From Bradyrhizobium sp. CB2312 (GTDB taxonomy: Bacteria; Pseudomonadota; Alphaproteobacteria; Rhizobiales; Xanthobacteraceae): 64,000 nucleotides of DNA. The position numbers were made by a program, and so were the translations under genes. Position 1 is the first letter of the stretch. Every line of letters starts with the position of its first letter. Under the pieces are notes generated by a model. It did no database searches. It had not been told where the DNA came from and saw only the letters and a program-made list of their open reading frames with translations. Where the stretch lies: assembly GCF_029714425.1 (NCBI RefSeq), contig NZ_CP121668.1:930001-994000 (forward strand), in the 5' to 3' direction. This document shows positions 28,107 to 37,655 of this stretch, piece after piece.

Positions 28107-28209
28107 TCATCGCCCGCGAAGGCGGGCGATCCAGTATTCCAGAGGCGGTTGTGATTGAGCCGAGAAGCCTCGGCGTACTGAATGCCCCGCCTTCGCGGGG
28201 CATGACAGT
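28107..28209. repeat. Intergenic palindromic element (type D)
   Basis: GTCATCGCCCGCGAAGGCGGGCGATCCAGTATTCC at the left and CGTACTGAATGCCCCGCCTTCGCGGGGCATGAC at the right. Each end is a hairpin and the two ends are loosely complementary. It sits between the convergent rnhA and peroxiredoxin genes. Confidence 0.88.
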
Positions 28210-28240
28210 GTCATTTGTGGCTAAGAACGGCGCCTAGAGC

Positions 28241-28726
28241 TTACAGCTGCCCCAGCAGCGTATCGCCGCCCGAGACCTCGACCTTGCCGGGCATCGCTTC
28301 CAGGTTCAGCTTCTTGACTACGCCGTCCTCGACCAGCATCGAATAGCGCTTGGAGCGGATGCCGAGGCCGTTCGCGGAAGCATCGAGCTCCATGCCGATC
28401 GCCTTGGCGAACTCGGCATTGCCGTCGGCGAGGAAGACGGCCTCGTCGCGCTGGTCGGTGTCGCGCTTCCAGGCGTTCATGACGAAGGCATCGTTGACCG
28501 AGACGATGGCGATGGTGTCGACGCCCTTGTCCTTCATGGCGTAGGCGTTGAGGAAGATGCTCGGCAGATGCATCTTGTGGCAGGTGCCGGTATAGGCGCC
28601 GGGCACGGCGAACAGCGCCACCTTCTTGCCCTTGAAGATGTCGTCGGTGGTCTTCACCTGCGGGCCTTCCGCCGTCATCACGCGGAATTTCGCCTCGGGC
28701 AGCTTGTCGCCAGTCTGGATCGCCAT
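28241..28726 (-). CDS. Peroxiredoxin, Prx5-like
   Basis: A 161-residue protein starting MAIQTGDKLPEAKFRVM. The peroxidatic cysteine is Cys49 in PGAYTGTCHKMHLP, the variant typical of the AhpE/Prx5 branch. SVNDAFVMNAW and GLGIRSKRYSMLVEDGVV also match. It reduces hydrogen peroxide and alkyl hydroperoxides in the cytosol, probably with glutathione or glutaredoxin. No resolving cysteine is evident. The longer frame upstream is rejected. Confidence 0.94.
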   Translation of the reverse strand: MAIQTGDKLPEAKFRVMTAEGPQVKTTDDIFKGKKVALFAVPGAYTGTCHKMHLPSIFLNAYAMKDKGVDTIAIVSVNDAFVMNAWKRDTDQRDEAVFLADGNAEFAKAIGMELDASANGLGIRSKRYSMLVEDGVVKKLNLEAMPGKVEVSGGDTLLGQL

Positions 28727-28846
28727 CGTCAGTCTCCCTGAAAATCGGTCCCGCTTTTTAGACCGTGGCGCGGGCCTGCACAATATTGCCGGCAAGGGAA
28801 GTGATACGCAAAGCAGCGGGGGCGGTCGCCCTTCACCGCGATGTCA

Positions 28847-29401
28847 TCAGCCGGCAAAACCGCCGCTGTCGAGGAAGGCCTGCTCCTCCGCGGTGGTGTC
28901 GCGGCCGAGGAGAGGGTTGCGGTGGGGAAAGCGGCCGAACCGCTGGATGATGTCGGCGTGCAGGCGGGCGTATTTCAGGTTTTCGGCATTGTCGGTGTTT
29001 TCGAACAGCGCGACGCAATGCAGCTGATCGGGCAGGTGCTCGGAATGCATGAAGGGCAGATAGAGGAATTCGAGCAGGATCGGATCGACCCTGCCATCGA
29101 CGCCCCGGTCGATGGCGCGGCGGGCGACCTCGCGCGCCGGCGCATCGCTGGCAAAGGCTTCGCGCGTGCCGCGAAACATGTTGCGGGGAAACTGGTCGAG
29201 CACGACGACCAGCGCGAGCGCGCCGTCATCGCTGTCCTCCCATGATGCCAGCTCGCCGGCGACGGCCTTCTGCCACAGGGCGAGAAACCGGCGCCGGACC
29301 TCCGCGTCGAACGCATCGCTGCGCTCGTACCAGCGCTCTCGGCCGGCTTCGCGCCAGAAGGCGAGAATGCCGGCCGGCATGTTGTCGCTCGCGTCAGTCA
29401 T
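28847..29401 (-). CDS. DUF924 family protein
   Basis: A 184-residue soluble helical protein. It has the family landmarks ILAFWREAG, VVLDQFPRNMFRGTREAFASD, EFLYLPFMHSEHLPDQ and GRFPHRNPLLGR. DUF924 proteins have a TPR-like fold and no assigned function. It lies 17 bases upstream of nothing else on its strand except the ligase gene that precedes it, so the two may share a transcript. Confidence 0.9.
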   Translation of the reverse strand: MTDASDNMPAGILAFWREAGRERWYERSDAFDAEVRRRFLALWQKAVAGELASWEDSDDGALALVVVLDQFPRNMFRGTREAFASDAPAREVARRAIDRGVDGRVDPILLEFLYLPFMHSEHLPDQLHCVALFENTDNAENLKYARLHADIIQRFGRFPHRNPLLGRDTTAEEQAFLDSGGFAG

Positions 29402-29417
29402 GAATCAGCGATGCGGC

Positions 29418-31103
29418 TCAGGCCGCCTCGGCCTTCTTCTCGTCGCGCAGCTGCCGGCGCAGGATCTTGCCGACATTGGTCTTCGGCAGGTCGGTGCGGA
29501 ATTCGATGTGCTTGGGCACCTTGTAGCCGGTGAGCTGCTCCTGGCAGAACCTGATGACGCCCTCCGCCGTGAGGTTCGGGTCCTTCTTGACCACGAACGC
29601 CTTCACCGCCTCGCCCGACTTGGAATCGGGAATGCCGATCACGGCGCATTCCAGCACGCCGGGATGGCTCGCGATGACTTCCTCGATCTCGTTCGGATAG
29701 ACGTTGAAGCCGGAGACCAGGATCATGTCCTTCTTGCGATCGACGATCTTGGTGTAGCCCCGTTCGTCCATCACGCCAATGTCGCCGGTGCGGAAATAGC
29801 CGTCGGCTGTCATCACCTTGGCGGTCTCTTCCGGCCTGTTCCAGTAGCCCGACATCACCTGCGGGCCCTTGGCGCAAATCTCGCCGGCCTGGCCGAGCGG
29901 GACTTCGTTGCCGTCGTCGTCGCGGATCGAGATCCAGGTCGAGGGCACGGGGATGCCGATCGATCCCGAGAACTCGGTCGTGGTCGCGGGATTACAGGTC
30001 AGCGTCGGCGAGGTCTCCGACAGGCCGTAGCCTTCGGCGATGAAGCAGCCGGTCACCGCCTTCCACTGCTCGGCAACCGGGCGCTGCACCGCCATGCCGC
30101 CGCCGTTCGAGATCTTCAGCTTGGAGAAGTCGAGCTTCTTGAAGTCGGGGTGGTGCATCAGCCCGTTGTAGAGCGTGTTCACCGCCGGGAAGCTGTTGAC
30201 CTGGTATTTTGCGAGCTCCTTGACGAAGCCGGCGATGTCGCGCGGGTTCGGGATCAACAGGTTACAGCCGCCGGCGCGTACCGCGAGCAGGTAGCACGCC
30301 GTCAGCGCGAAGATGTGATAGAGCGGCAGCGCGCAGACGATCAGGAGCTGGTCGATCTGCGGCGGCTGCGCCAGCGCCGGCTGCAGCCAGGCGTCGTTCT
30401 GCAAGACGTTGGCGACGATGTTGCGGTGGAGCAGCGTGGCGCCCTTGGAGACGCCGGTGGTGCCGCCGGTATATTGCAGGAAGGCGACGTCGCCGGGCGA
30501 GAGCTTCGGCTTGTTGAAGGTCTGGCCGCGGCCGGCCGCGAGCGCGTCGTTGAAGGACGCCGCGCCCGGCAGCGAGAAGGCCGGCACCATCTTCTTGACG
30601 CGGCGGACGACGAGATTGACGATCATGCCCTTGAAGCCGAGCAGATCGCCCATGCTGCCGACGATGACGTGCTTCACCGGCGTCCTCGCGATCACCTGCT
30701 CGACGGTGTGGGCAAAATTCTCCAGCACGATGATGGCTTCGGCGCCGGAATCCTTGAGCTGATGCTCGAGCTCGCGCGGGGTGTAGAGTGGGTTGACGTT
30801 GACCACCGCGTATCCGGCGCGCAGCACGGCTGCGGTCGCGACCGGATATTGCAGCACGTTCGGCATCATGATCGCGACGCGGGCGCCGCGTTGCAGGCCG
30901 CGGCCCTGCAGGTAAGCGGCGAGCGCCAGCGACATCTGGTCGAGATCGCGATAGCTGATCGACTTGTCCATGCAGATGAACGCCTTGCGGTCGGCGAACT
31001 TGGTGAAGCTCTCCTCCAGGAGGTCGACCAGCGATGCGTATTGCGTCGGCTCGATATCGGCAGGCACGCCGGGCGGATATTGCTTGAGCCAGATGCGCTC
31101 CAT
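29418..31103 (-). CDS. Long-chain fatty-acid-CoA ligase (FadD-like)
   Basis: A 561-residue AMP-forming ligase. Motifs include the P-loop YTGGTTGVSKGATL, YGLSETSPTL, GYFRTGDIGVMDERGY and the C-terminal KTNVGKILRRQLRD with the catalytic lysine. The starting segment MERIWLKQYPPGVPADI is typical of FadD. It activates fatty acids for beta-oxidation or lipid remodelling. GGGGAG precedes the ATG at 31103 at good spacing, which favours it over the ATG at 31124. Confidence 0.92.
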   Translation of the reverse strand: MERIWLKQYPPGVPADIEPTQYASLVDLLEESFTKFADRKAFICMDKSISYRDLDQMSLALAAYLQGRGLQRGARVAIMMPNVLQYPVATAAVLRAGYAVVNVNPLYTPRELEHQLKDSGAEAIIVLENFAHTVEQVIARTPVKHVIVGSMGDLLGFKGMIVNLVVRRVKKMVPAFSLPGAASFNDALAAGRGQTFNKPKLSPGDVAFLQYTGGTTGVSKGATLLHRNIVANVLQNDAWLQPALAQPPQIDQLLIVCALPLYHIFALTACYLLAVRAGGCNLLIPNPRDIAGFVKELAKYQVNSFPAVNTLYNGLMHHPDFKKLDFSKLKISNGGGMAVQRPVAEQWKAVTGCFIAEGYGLSETSPTLTCNPATTTEFSGSIGIPVPSTWISIRDDDGNEVPLGQAGEICAKGPQVMSGYWNRPEETAKVMTADGYFRTGDIGVMDERGYTKIVDRKKDMILVSGFNVYPNEIEEVIASHPGVLECAVIGIPDSKSGEAVKAFVVKKDPNLTAEGVIRFCQEQLTGYKVPKHIEFRTDLPKTNVGKILRRQLRDEKKAEAA

Positions 31104-31295
31104 GGAAACTCCCCTCTCTTGCACCAGAGCCCGTTGTGTCTCGGGCTTGCCTCGTTGCCGGCAGTATCGAGCCTGCCGGAACGGGTGGCAAGCGTCGTGG
31201 CTTAGGGCAAAGGCCGGGGAGTGGCTACTGGAATCGTCGCAAATCGCTTTGCCGCAACTGCGAAGCGCAGGCTGTGATTTAATTCCGAGGCGACG

Positions 31296-32768
31296 TTAAC
31301 TGTTGTTCGCGGGCTTGGCAGCAGCCGGCTTGGTCGCGGCCTTGGGCTTGGCGGGTTTTGCCGCCGCATCGCCGCTCGCGGGCTTCTCGGCAGGTTTCGC
31401 CGCGGCATCCGGCTTGGCCGCGGCATGTTTGGCGGCGGCCGGCTTGGCTGCGATCTTGCCGTCGCCCTTCGTAGTGTTCTTCGCATCGGGCTTGGCAGCA
31501 TCCGGCTTCGCCGCCGCCGTCTTCGGCTTGTCCGCGGGCTTGTCGGCCGCGTCGGGCTTCTTGGCGACGCGCGACTTCTTGCCATGCGGCTTGGGCGTCG
31601 CCTGCTGGTCGGCATCGGCTGCCACCGCCGCGATCAGGGCTGTGCCGGTGCGGGTCGGGCCGGTATAGACCAGCACGGGCTCGGCCGCCGCTGGAGCGGT
31701 GGCCATCAGCTCGGAGGCCTTCATCAGCGGCGGCTGGAGGCCGGCCGTGAAGAAGGTGAACTGGGCTTCGCCGCCGGTGGCCGAGGCCGATCCGGCCGAG
31801 CCGCCATTGGTTGCGATCAGCGCATCGTCGTCGTCGCTCGCCGGGCGCTTGCGATGGCCGCCGCACATCTCCTCGCGCAAGTTCGGCGGCGAGGCATCGA
31901 CCGGCACCAGCTTGTCGACGGCGCCGAGCGAGGGGCGAAGCCAGGTGAGATTGTCCTGGCCGAAGCCGCGCTCGAGCAGCTGCGCCGCCTTCACCGCGCG
32001 CGCGGTGCCGGAGTTGGCGCCGAGCACCACCGCAATCAGTCGGCGGCCGTTGCGCGTGGCGGATGCGACGAGATTGTAGCCGGAGGCGCAGATGAAGCCG
32101 GTCTTGAAACCGTCAGCGCCGGGGTAGCGGCCGATCAGCTTGTTGAAATTGCCGGTGACGCGCTTGCCGAAGCGGATCGCCGGGATGTGCACGAAGTACT
32201 CGTATTCCGGCAGGTCGCGCAGGAACGAGCGCGCGAGAATGCCGAGGTCGCGCGCGGAGGTGATCTGGCCGTCGGCGGGCAGACCGTTCGGATTGACGTA
32301 GCTCGTCTGCGTCATGCCGAGCCGCTGCGCGGTGTCATTCATCATCGCCGAGAAGCCGTCGATCGAGCCGCCGACGCCTTCGGCGAGCACCACGGCCATG
32401 TCGTTCGCCGACTTGACCATCATCATCTTGAGCGCGTTGTCGACGGTGAGCTGCGTTCCCGGACGGAACCCCATCTTCGACGGCGACTGCGAGGCGGCCG
32501 TCGGCGACACCGTGAGCAGCGTGTCGAGCGTGAGCCTGCCGTCCTTCACCGCCTTCAGCGTCACATAGGCCGTCATGATCTTGGTGACGGAGGCCGGATA
32601 CCAGGGAATGGTCGCGTTCTCCGCCTGCAGCACCTTGCCGCTGTCGGCTTCGATCAGCAGCAGCGCTTCGGCACTCGCCGCGCGCGGCGCGAGCAATGCG
32701 GCGCATGCGAGCGTCGCAGCGAACAGCTTGAACAGGGACTTGCGAAGCAGCGGGCGAATGGCGTGCAC
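31296..32768 (-). CDS. D-alanyl-D-alanine carboxypeptidase (DacA/PBP5-like) with Lys/Ala/Pro tail
   Basis: A 490-residue protein with a GTG start and a signal peptide to about residue 33. The serine peptidase S11 motifs are Ser60-Val-Thr-Lys63, Ser120-Ala-Asn122 and Lys222-Thr-Gly224. It trims the terminal D-Ala of peptidoglycan pentapeptides. Residues from about 395 to the end are a low-complexity tail of KPAAAKPDA-like repeats, much longer than in the E. coli enzyme and without the usual membrane-anchoring amphipathic helix. The basic tail may bind wall polymers; that is inference. Confidence 0.92.
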   Translation of the reverse strand: MHAIRPLLRKSLFKLFAATLACAALLAPRAASAEALLLIEADSGKVLQAENATIPWYPASVTKIMTAYVTLKAVKDGRLTLDTLLTVSPTAASQSPSKMGFRPGTQLTVDNALKMMMVKSANDMAVVLAEGVGGSIDGFSAMMNDTAQRLGMTQTSYVNPNGLPADGQITSARDLGILARSFLRDLPEYEYFVHIPAIRFGKRVTGNFNKLIGRYPGADGFKTGFICASGYNLVASATRNGRRLIAVVLGANSGTARAVKAAQLLERGFGQDNLTWLRPSLGAVDKLVPVDASPPNLREEMCGGHRKRPASDDDDALIATNGGSAGSASATGGEAQFTFFTAGLQPPLMKASELMATAPAAAEPVLVYTGPTRTGTALIAAVAADADQQATPKPHGKKSRVAKKPDAADKPADKPKTAAAKPDAAKPDAKNTTKGDGKIAAKPAAAKHAAAKPDAAAKPAEKPASGDAAAKPAKPKAATKPAAAKPANNS

Positions 32769-32944
32769 TATCCGATTCCGGTCCTTGGAGACCCGCCGGT
32801 TCCGGAGGGCTCTCGTGATCTGATGTTCGGTTCTGAAATCCGGCGCCGCCGCTTGCGGCGTCGCAAACCTATACCGGCTGGTGCGGCGAGAATAGGGGGA
32901 TCGGTGCGGTATTCCGCAATGAAATAGGCCGAATTTCGACGGTC

Positions 32945-34741
32945 CTATGGGGACTTGACCGCGGTCGCGGCAGTCTCGGCCGCCGTCACGCTGGCCCTTG
33001 CGTTTTCGTGAACCATGAACTGGGCCCTCGCGAGCTCGGCGAAATGGCCGCCTTTGGCCACGAGTTCATCGAAAGTTCCGCTTTCGATCACGCGGCCATT
33101 CTCGAACACCAGGATCCGCGTGGCATTGCGGATGGTCGACAGACGATGGGCGATCACGAAGGTGGTGCGGCCCTTCATCACTTCGTCGAGAGCGGCGTTC
33201 ACCTTGGCCTCGGTGACCGCGTCGAGCGCGGAGGTCGCCTCGTCCAGGATCAGGATCGGCGGGTCCTTCAGCAGCGCGCGGGCAATCGACAGGCGCTGCC
33301 GCTCGCCGCCGGAGAGCATGCGGCCGCGCTCGCCGGCATTGGTCTCGAAGCCGCCGCTGCGCTCGATGAACTCGATGGCCTGTGCGCGCTCGGCGGCCTT
33401 GCGCATCTCGGCTTCGGTCGCATCCGGCTTGCCGACGCGAAGATTCTCCGCGATCGAGCGGTTGAACAGCAGCGCCTCCTGGAACACGACGCCGATGTTC
33501 CGCCGCAGCGAGGTCAGCGTCACGCCGCGCACGTCCATGCCGTCGATCCTGATGAAGCCGGATTGCGGGTCGAAGGCGCGATGCAGCAGCGCGATCGCGG
33601 TGGACTTGCCGGCGCCGGTCGGGCCGACCAGCGCGATGGTCTGGCCGGGCAGCGCGGTGAAGGAGAGGTCCTCGATCGCCGGCCGCTTGCCGTCATAGGA
33701 GAAGGTGACGTCGTTGAACTCGACGAGCCCGGAGAGCCGCCCCGCGTCGATCGCGTCGGGCCGGTCGTGCACCGCGGGCACGGCGTCGAGCACGTTGAAG
33801 AACTCGCGCAGGCGCGGCGCTTCCATGAAGACGTTGTTGATGAAGCTCACGACCTGTTCGAGCTTCTGGATCAGCAGCGTCGCAAAGCTCACGAACATCA
33901 CGATCTCGCCGACCGAGGTCAGGCCCTGGTCGTGCAGCGCGATGCCGAGCGTGAAGATCGCGAGCACCGTGATGGTGGTGGAGGCGCGCGTGATGACGGT
34001 GACGAGCGCCCACCACGACAGCACCGGCATCTGCGCCGCCAGCAGCTCGTCGGCGACCGAGCGCAGCCCCTTCACCTCGGATTCGACGCGGACGAAGCTC
34101 TGCACCAGCGCGACATTGCCGAGCGCGTCGGAGGCGCGCGCGGAGAGCTCGCTGTAGTGCTCCTCGACCGCCATCTGCATGCCGAAGGTCTTGCGCACCA
34201 CGAAGGTCGTCAGCGCGGTGAAGACGACGCAGAGCACGAACAGCAGGATCGCCAGCCGCCAGTTCAGATAAAGTGACAGCGGCAGCAGCACGATGACCGA
34301 CAGGATCGCGGCAAAGTGCTCGCGAAAGAAACCGAGCCAGAGCCGCCACAGCGCATCGGTGCCGTTGAGCATCACCTTCATCAGCCGGCCCGAATGAGTG
34401 CCGGAGTGGAAGGTGAGCGGCAGTTGCAGGATGTGCTCGAAATAGCTGGTCAGCACCGCCTGGCGCTGGCGGTGGGAGAGCCGGTCGGCCTGCAACGCAA
34501 CGAGCGCGTTGCAGGCGATGGTGAACAGCCCGAACGCCACCCAGGCGCCCAGAAACGGCCAGGCCGAGTTGGAGCCGGCGACCGACTTGCCGGAGAGCAC
34601 GTCGACGATACGGCCGAACAGCACCGGCTCGGCGAATTGCGAGGCCGCGAGCAGGAGATTGGCGACCGCCAGCAGCCAGCCGAGCCGCGCTTCCTTGCCG
34701 AGCAGTTCCAGAACACGGGTATAGAGACGGAGCATGGACAT
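32945..34741 (-). CDS. ndvA: Glucan export ABC transporter, fused permease/ATPase (NdvA/ChvA-like)
   Basis: About 598 residues. Six membrane helices come first, with [27 protein letters not shown] matching NdvA/ChvA. The ATPase domain has Walker [10 protein letters not shown], signature [16 protein letters not shown] and Walker [13 protein letters not shown]. It probably exports cyclic beta-glucan to the periplasm, which in rhizobia matters for osmotic adaptation and symbiosis. No glucan synthase gene lies nearby. An ATG at 34777 is also in frame; neither start has a strong ribosome site. A lipid-flippase role (MsbA-like) is a less likely alternative. Confidence 0.82.
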   Translation of the reverse strand: MSMLRLYTRVLELLGKEARLGWLLAVANLLLAASQFAEPVLFGRIVDVLSGKSVAGSNSAWPFLGAWVAFGLFTIACNALVALQADRLSHRQRQAVLTSYFEHILQLPLTFHSGTHSGRLMKVMLNGTDALWRLWLGFFREHFAAILSVIVLLPLSLYLNWRLAILLFVLCVVFTALTTFVVRKTFGMQMAVEEHYSELSARASDALGNVALVQSFVRVESEVKGLRSVADELLAAQMPVLSWWALVTVITRASTTITVLAIFTLGIALHDQGLTSVGEIVMFVSFATLLIQKLEQVVSFINNVFMEAPRLREFFNVLDAVPAVHDRPDAIDAGRLSGLVEFNDVTFSYDGKRPAIEDLSFTALPGQTIALVGPTGAGKSTAIALLHRAFDPQSGFIRIDGMDVRGVTLTSLRRNIGVVFQEALLFNRSIAENLRVGKPDATEAEMRKAAERAQAIEFIERSGGFETNAGERGRMLSGGERQRLSIARALLKDPPILILDEATSALDAVTEAKVNAALDEVMKGRTTFVIAHRLSTIRNATRILVFENGRVIESGTFDELVAKGGHFAELARAQFMVHENARASVTAAETAATAVKSP

Positions 34742-34825
34742 GTGGGCAAGCAACTCGGGCGGCTGATGGAGCCGCATTTTAAGCAGGGATCGCCCGCGAG
34801 ATACAGCGGAAGCTTGCGGTTTTGC

Positions 34826-35887
34826 TCAGTTGACGAGCCGGCTTGCGACCGGCGGAAGGAACCGGTCGTCGAAGATGTCGGCGGCCGCCGGGCGTTTGCG
34901 GAATTTGAAATCCTGCGCGATCTGGTCGATCGAGCGCTCCAGGCGCGCCGGGTCGATGCCGCCGAGACCGTTGCGCCTGACCTCGTCGGTCAGGATGTTG
35001 TCGGCGAGCACCGTGCGCAGGCGCTCGAGCTCGAGGCCGCGGTCGCCATCGTCGATGCGGCTCGCGGCCTCATCCGCCGCACGCGCCGGCTCCCTGACGG
35101 TGGCGTGGATGCCCGCGATCAATGCGCGAACGAATCCCTTCACCGCGTCGGGCTTCGCCGCGGCGAAAGCGGGATTGGCCACCACGGCAAAACCGTAGGC
35201 CTCGCAGCCGTAGTCGGCAAAGCGCAGCACGACGAGATCGCTGCCGGGCACGCCGCGGTCGCGCAGGTTCACCGCGGAGAGATGATTGAAGCCGGCGACG
35301 GCATCGACTTGCCCTGCGGAGAGGATCGGCTCGCGCACCGCGGCGCTGATCTTGTGGAATTTCACGTGCGAGGTGTTGATTCCGTTCTGCTGCGCCAGCG
35401 CCGGCCACAGCCGCATCGACAGATCGCTGTCGGCAACGCCGACGGTCTTGCCGTCGAGATCGGACAGCACATGGATGCCGCGGCTCCGGCGCGCGACGAT
35501 GGCGTAAGGCGCGCGGTTGAACAGCACGAACACCGCCTTGACCGGTACCGCATCGTCCTTGTCGCGAAAGCGGATCAGCTCGTTGATGTCGACGAGCGCG
35601 AGTTCGCTGTCGCCTTTGGCGACACGCGCGAGCGCCTCCGGCGATCCGGCGGCACTGTTGAAGGAGACGTTGAGATGTTCGGTGCCGAAACCGCCGTCGT
35701 TTGCGGCCAGGAAGAACGGCGCCATGCTCGCATCGATCGGGCGATCGAACGTGAAGTGGATCGCGGTGGACGGCGCGGCGATCTCGGCCGCCGTGACCTC
35801 GCGTGCAGGCAACGCGGCGAGCAAGATTGCGAGGGCGAGCACAACGGCCGGCAGGCCGCGAAGGGCGATCGTCTTGAGTCCTGACAT
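34826..35887 (-). CDS. NMT1/SsuA-like substrate-binding protein
   Basis: A 353-residue protein with a signal peptide ending near REVTAAE. The mature part has the order of the NMT1/THI5-like family: FTFDRPIDASMAPFFLAANDGGF, then SELALVDINELI, then LDGKTVGVADSDLS and VDAVAGFNHLSAVNL. It would bind a small organic ligand (sulfonate-, nitrate- or pyrimidine-like) for an ABC importer, but no permease or ATPase for such a system is adjacent, so it is an orphan here. Confidence 0.88.
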   Translation of the reverse strand: MSGLKTIALRGLPAVVLALAILLAALPAREVTAAEIAAPSTAIHFTFDRPIDASMAPFFLAANDGGFGTEHLNVSFNSAAGSPEALARVAKGDSELALVDINELIRFRDKDDAVPVKAVFVLFNRAPYAIVARRSRGIHVLSDLDGKTVGVADSDLSMRLWPALAQQNGINTSHVKFHKISAAVREPILSAGQVDAVAGFNHLSAVNLRDRGVPGSDLVVLRFADYGCEAYGFAVVANPAFAAAKPDAVKGFVRALIAGIHATVREPARAADEAASRIDDGDRGLELERLRTVLADNILTDEVRRNGLGGIDPARLERSIDQIAQDFKFRKRPAAADIFDDRFLPPVASRLVN

Positions 35888-35984
35888 CAGTGGTGCCGGT
35901 CCCGCATTGTTATGATTTCGTGACGCTTGCAGCGCCGGCTGGCGGTCAGTCTGTCAACGCCAACATGAACGGCGGATGAGCGGC

Positions 35985-36041
35985 GGTTGCGTCACGATTA
36001 CGCAACCCTGTTCAGCTTGTGTTGGGGTTGGGGAACCCAAC
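35985..36041. other. Two inverted repeats upstream of a Gly/Tyr-rich protein gene
   Basis: GGTTGCGT (35985-35992) pairs with ACGCAACC (36000-36007), and GTTGGG (36021-36026) pairs with CCCAAC (36036-36041). They lie 75-130 bases before the ATG and could be leader hairpins or an operator. Confidence 0.45.
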
Positions 36042-36114
36042 ATGGGACGCGGGTGTTTGAGAGACATGAGCCTGTCTCAAGGCACCATTGGAGGTCCCAA
36101 GGAGGGTCCAGGAC

Positions 36115-36486
36115 ATGTTTGACAGATTTTCCAAGTTCGGCGGCCGCAAGGCCGTTCTTGCCACAGCCGCGGTGCTGGCGCTGACTGCGGCCGCCCCGAC
36201 CGCCTCTTATGCGGGCGGCCGTCACTGGCATGGCGGCGGCGGCGCGGCCTTCGCTGGCGCGGCAATTGCGGGCGCCATCGGCACCGGCCTTGCGATCGCG
36301 GCGACCCGCGATGCCTACGCCTATGACTACGGTCCGGGCTACGGCTATTACGGCGGTCCGGCCTATTACAGTGGCCCTGCCTACGGCCCCTATTACGGTC
36401 CGGGCCCCGATTACCAGTATCAGCGCTATGGCGGCTCGGCGCCGTCGGAGCTCTGCGGCCAGGGCTATGTCCAGAACTGCTACTGA
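36115..36486 (+). CDS. Small exported Gly/Tyr-rich protein
   Basis: A 123-residue protein. A signal peptide (about 1-32) is followed by a glycine-rich stretch GGRHWHGGGGAAFAGAAIAGAIG that looks like a glycine-zipper membrane segment. A tail rich in YGPGYGYYGGP units follows, ending CGQGYVQNCY. GGAGGG precedes the ATG. It is probably outer-membrane or wall associated and its function is unknown. A strong terminator follows, so it is a single-gene unit. Confidence 0.8.
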   Translation: MFDRFSKFGGRKAVLATAAVLALTAAAPTASYAGGRHWHGGGGAAFAGAAIAGAIGTGLAIAATRDAYAYDYGPGYGYYGGPAYYSGPAYGPYYGPGPDYQYQRYGGSAPSELCGQGYVQNCY

Positions 36487-36514
36487 CCTTGGCTACCAAA
36501 GGTTGACCACAACT

Positions 36515-36546
36515 GGCCGCCGCGGCCCTGCGGCGGCCGGTTTTTT
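36515..36546 (+). terminator. Rho-independent terminator
   Basis: A perfect 9-bp stem GGCCGCCGC/GCGGCGGCC (36515-36523 with 36530-36538) has a six-base loop and is followed by GG and TTTTTT. It ends the Gly/Tyr-rich gene. Confidence 0.93.
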
Positions 36547-36602
36547 GCTTTTGCTGTCGTGCGTTAACGCGCTCGCCACCGGTTTAGAGTATTTTCGCGT
36601 AC

Positions 36603-37007
36603 ATGAGTGATTCGCTTGAGCGGCTATATCTGGCTGTGCTCGCGGCCAGGGATCTTGATCCGGCAACATCGCGTACGGCCCGGCTGTTTCAGCGCGGCCC
36701 CTCCAAAATGGCAAAGAAGCTGGCCGAAGAGGCTATCGAAGTCGTGATCGACGCGGTCAACGGCGATAGCGAGGCCGTGGTCCGCGAGAGCGCGGACCTG
36801 CTCTACAACCTGACCGTGCTCTGGGCCTCGGCCGGTGTGCGCCCCGATGACGTCTGGCGCGAGATGGCGCGGCGGGAAGACATGCTCGGCATCGCCGAGA
36901 AACTGCCGAAGTCGCCGATGAAACTGCCCAAGGTCGCGTCACCGCGCATCTCGACGCGGCGGCCAATTGTCGCGCTGGAAGGGCGGGCGGCGCGCAAGCG
37001 CCACTAG
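36603..37007 (+). CDS. Stand-alone phosphoribosyl-ATP diphosphatase-like protein (HisE family)
   Basis: A 134-residue protein. The HisE/MazG-type metal site is visible in KKLAEEAIEVVIDAV (EExxE) and ESADLLYNLTVLW (ExxD). The N-terminal LFQRGPSKMAKKL matches the RGPxKxAKKxxEEA signature. A basic tail of about 35 residues follows the domain and is absent from typical HisE. No other histidine genes are nearby. It could supply the second step of histidine synthesis, or be a house-cleaning paralogue. Confidence 0.85.
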   Translation: MSDSLERLYLAVLAARDLDPATSRTARLFQRGPSKMAKKLAEEAIEVVIDAVNGDSEAVVRESADLLYNLTVLWASAGVRPDDVWREMARREDMLGIAEKLPKSPMKLPKVASPRISTRRPIVALEGRAARKRH

Positions 37008-37073
37008 AGCGTCACAAATCGCTCAAAAACTCGCGATGGACAAATCCGTCCCATGGTGCTTCATCGCGGCGCC

Positions 37074-37655
37074 ATGCTGAAACGTATCTACGACTGGTGC
37101 ATCGACGCCGCCCACAAGCCCTACGCGCTCTGGATCATGGGAGCGGTGGCTTTCGCAGAAAGCTCCTTCTTTCCGGTCCCGCCGGACGTCATGCTGATTC
37201 CGATGTCGCTGGCACGCCCGCAGCGCGCCTGGGTCTATGCCACGGTCTGTACCGTCACCTCCGTGCTCGGCGGCCTGCTCGGCTATGCCATCGGCGCGCT
37301 GCTGTTCGACTCGGTCGGCCACTGGCTGATCCAGGTCTATGGCCTCGGCGACAAGGTTGAAGCCTTCCGCGCCTCCTATGCGGAATGGGGCGCGGTGATC
37401 ATCCTGCTCAAGGGGCTGACGCCGATTCCCTACAAGCTCGTCACGATCACCTCGGGCTTTGCCGGCTATAGTCTCATTCTCTTCATCCTGTGCTCGATCG
37501 TCGCGCGCGGCGGCCGCTTCTTCATCGTGGCGATCCTGCTCAACCGCTACGGCGACTTGATCCGGCACAAGCTCGAGGAGCATCTCGGATTGTGGGTTGC
37601 GATCGGCGCCGCGGTGCTGGTGCTCGGCTTCGTGGTGGCGGTCAAGCTGATCTAG
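37074..37655 (+). CDS. YqaA/DedA-like membrane protein
   Basis: About 193 residues with four to five membrane helices. It shows the SNARE-associated/DedA-type features AFAESSFFPVPPDVMLIPMSL and LKGLTPIPYKLVTITSGF, with the conserved proline-rich re-entrant segments. The YqaA family belongs to the wider DedA group implicated in lipid-carrier handling and membrane homeostasis. An upstream ATG at 37053 would add seven residues. The function in this organism is not established. Confidence 0.87.
   Translation: MLKRIYDWCIDAAHKPYALWIMGAVAFAESSFFPVPPDVMLIPMSLARPQRAWVYATVCTVTSVLGGLLGYAIGALLFDSVGHWLIQVYGLGDKVEAFRASYAEWGAVIILLKGLTPIPYKLVTITSGFAGYSLILFILCSIVARGGRFFIVAILLNRYGDLIRHKLEEHLGLWVAIGAAVLVLGFVVAVKLI

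Noticed and set aside
33008-34276. A 422-codon plus-strand frame opposite the glucan exporter gene
   Set aside because: It is the antisense shadow of an ABC transporter gene with clear Walker motifs.
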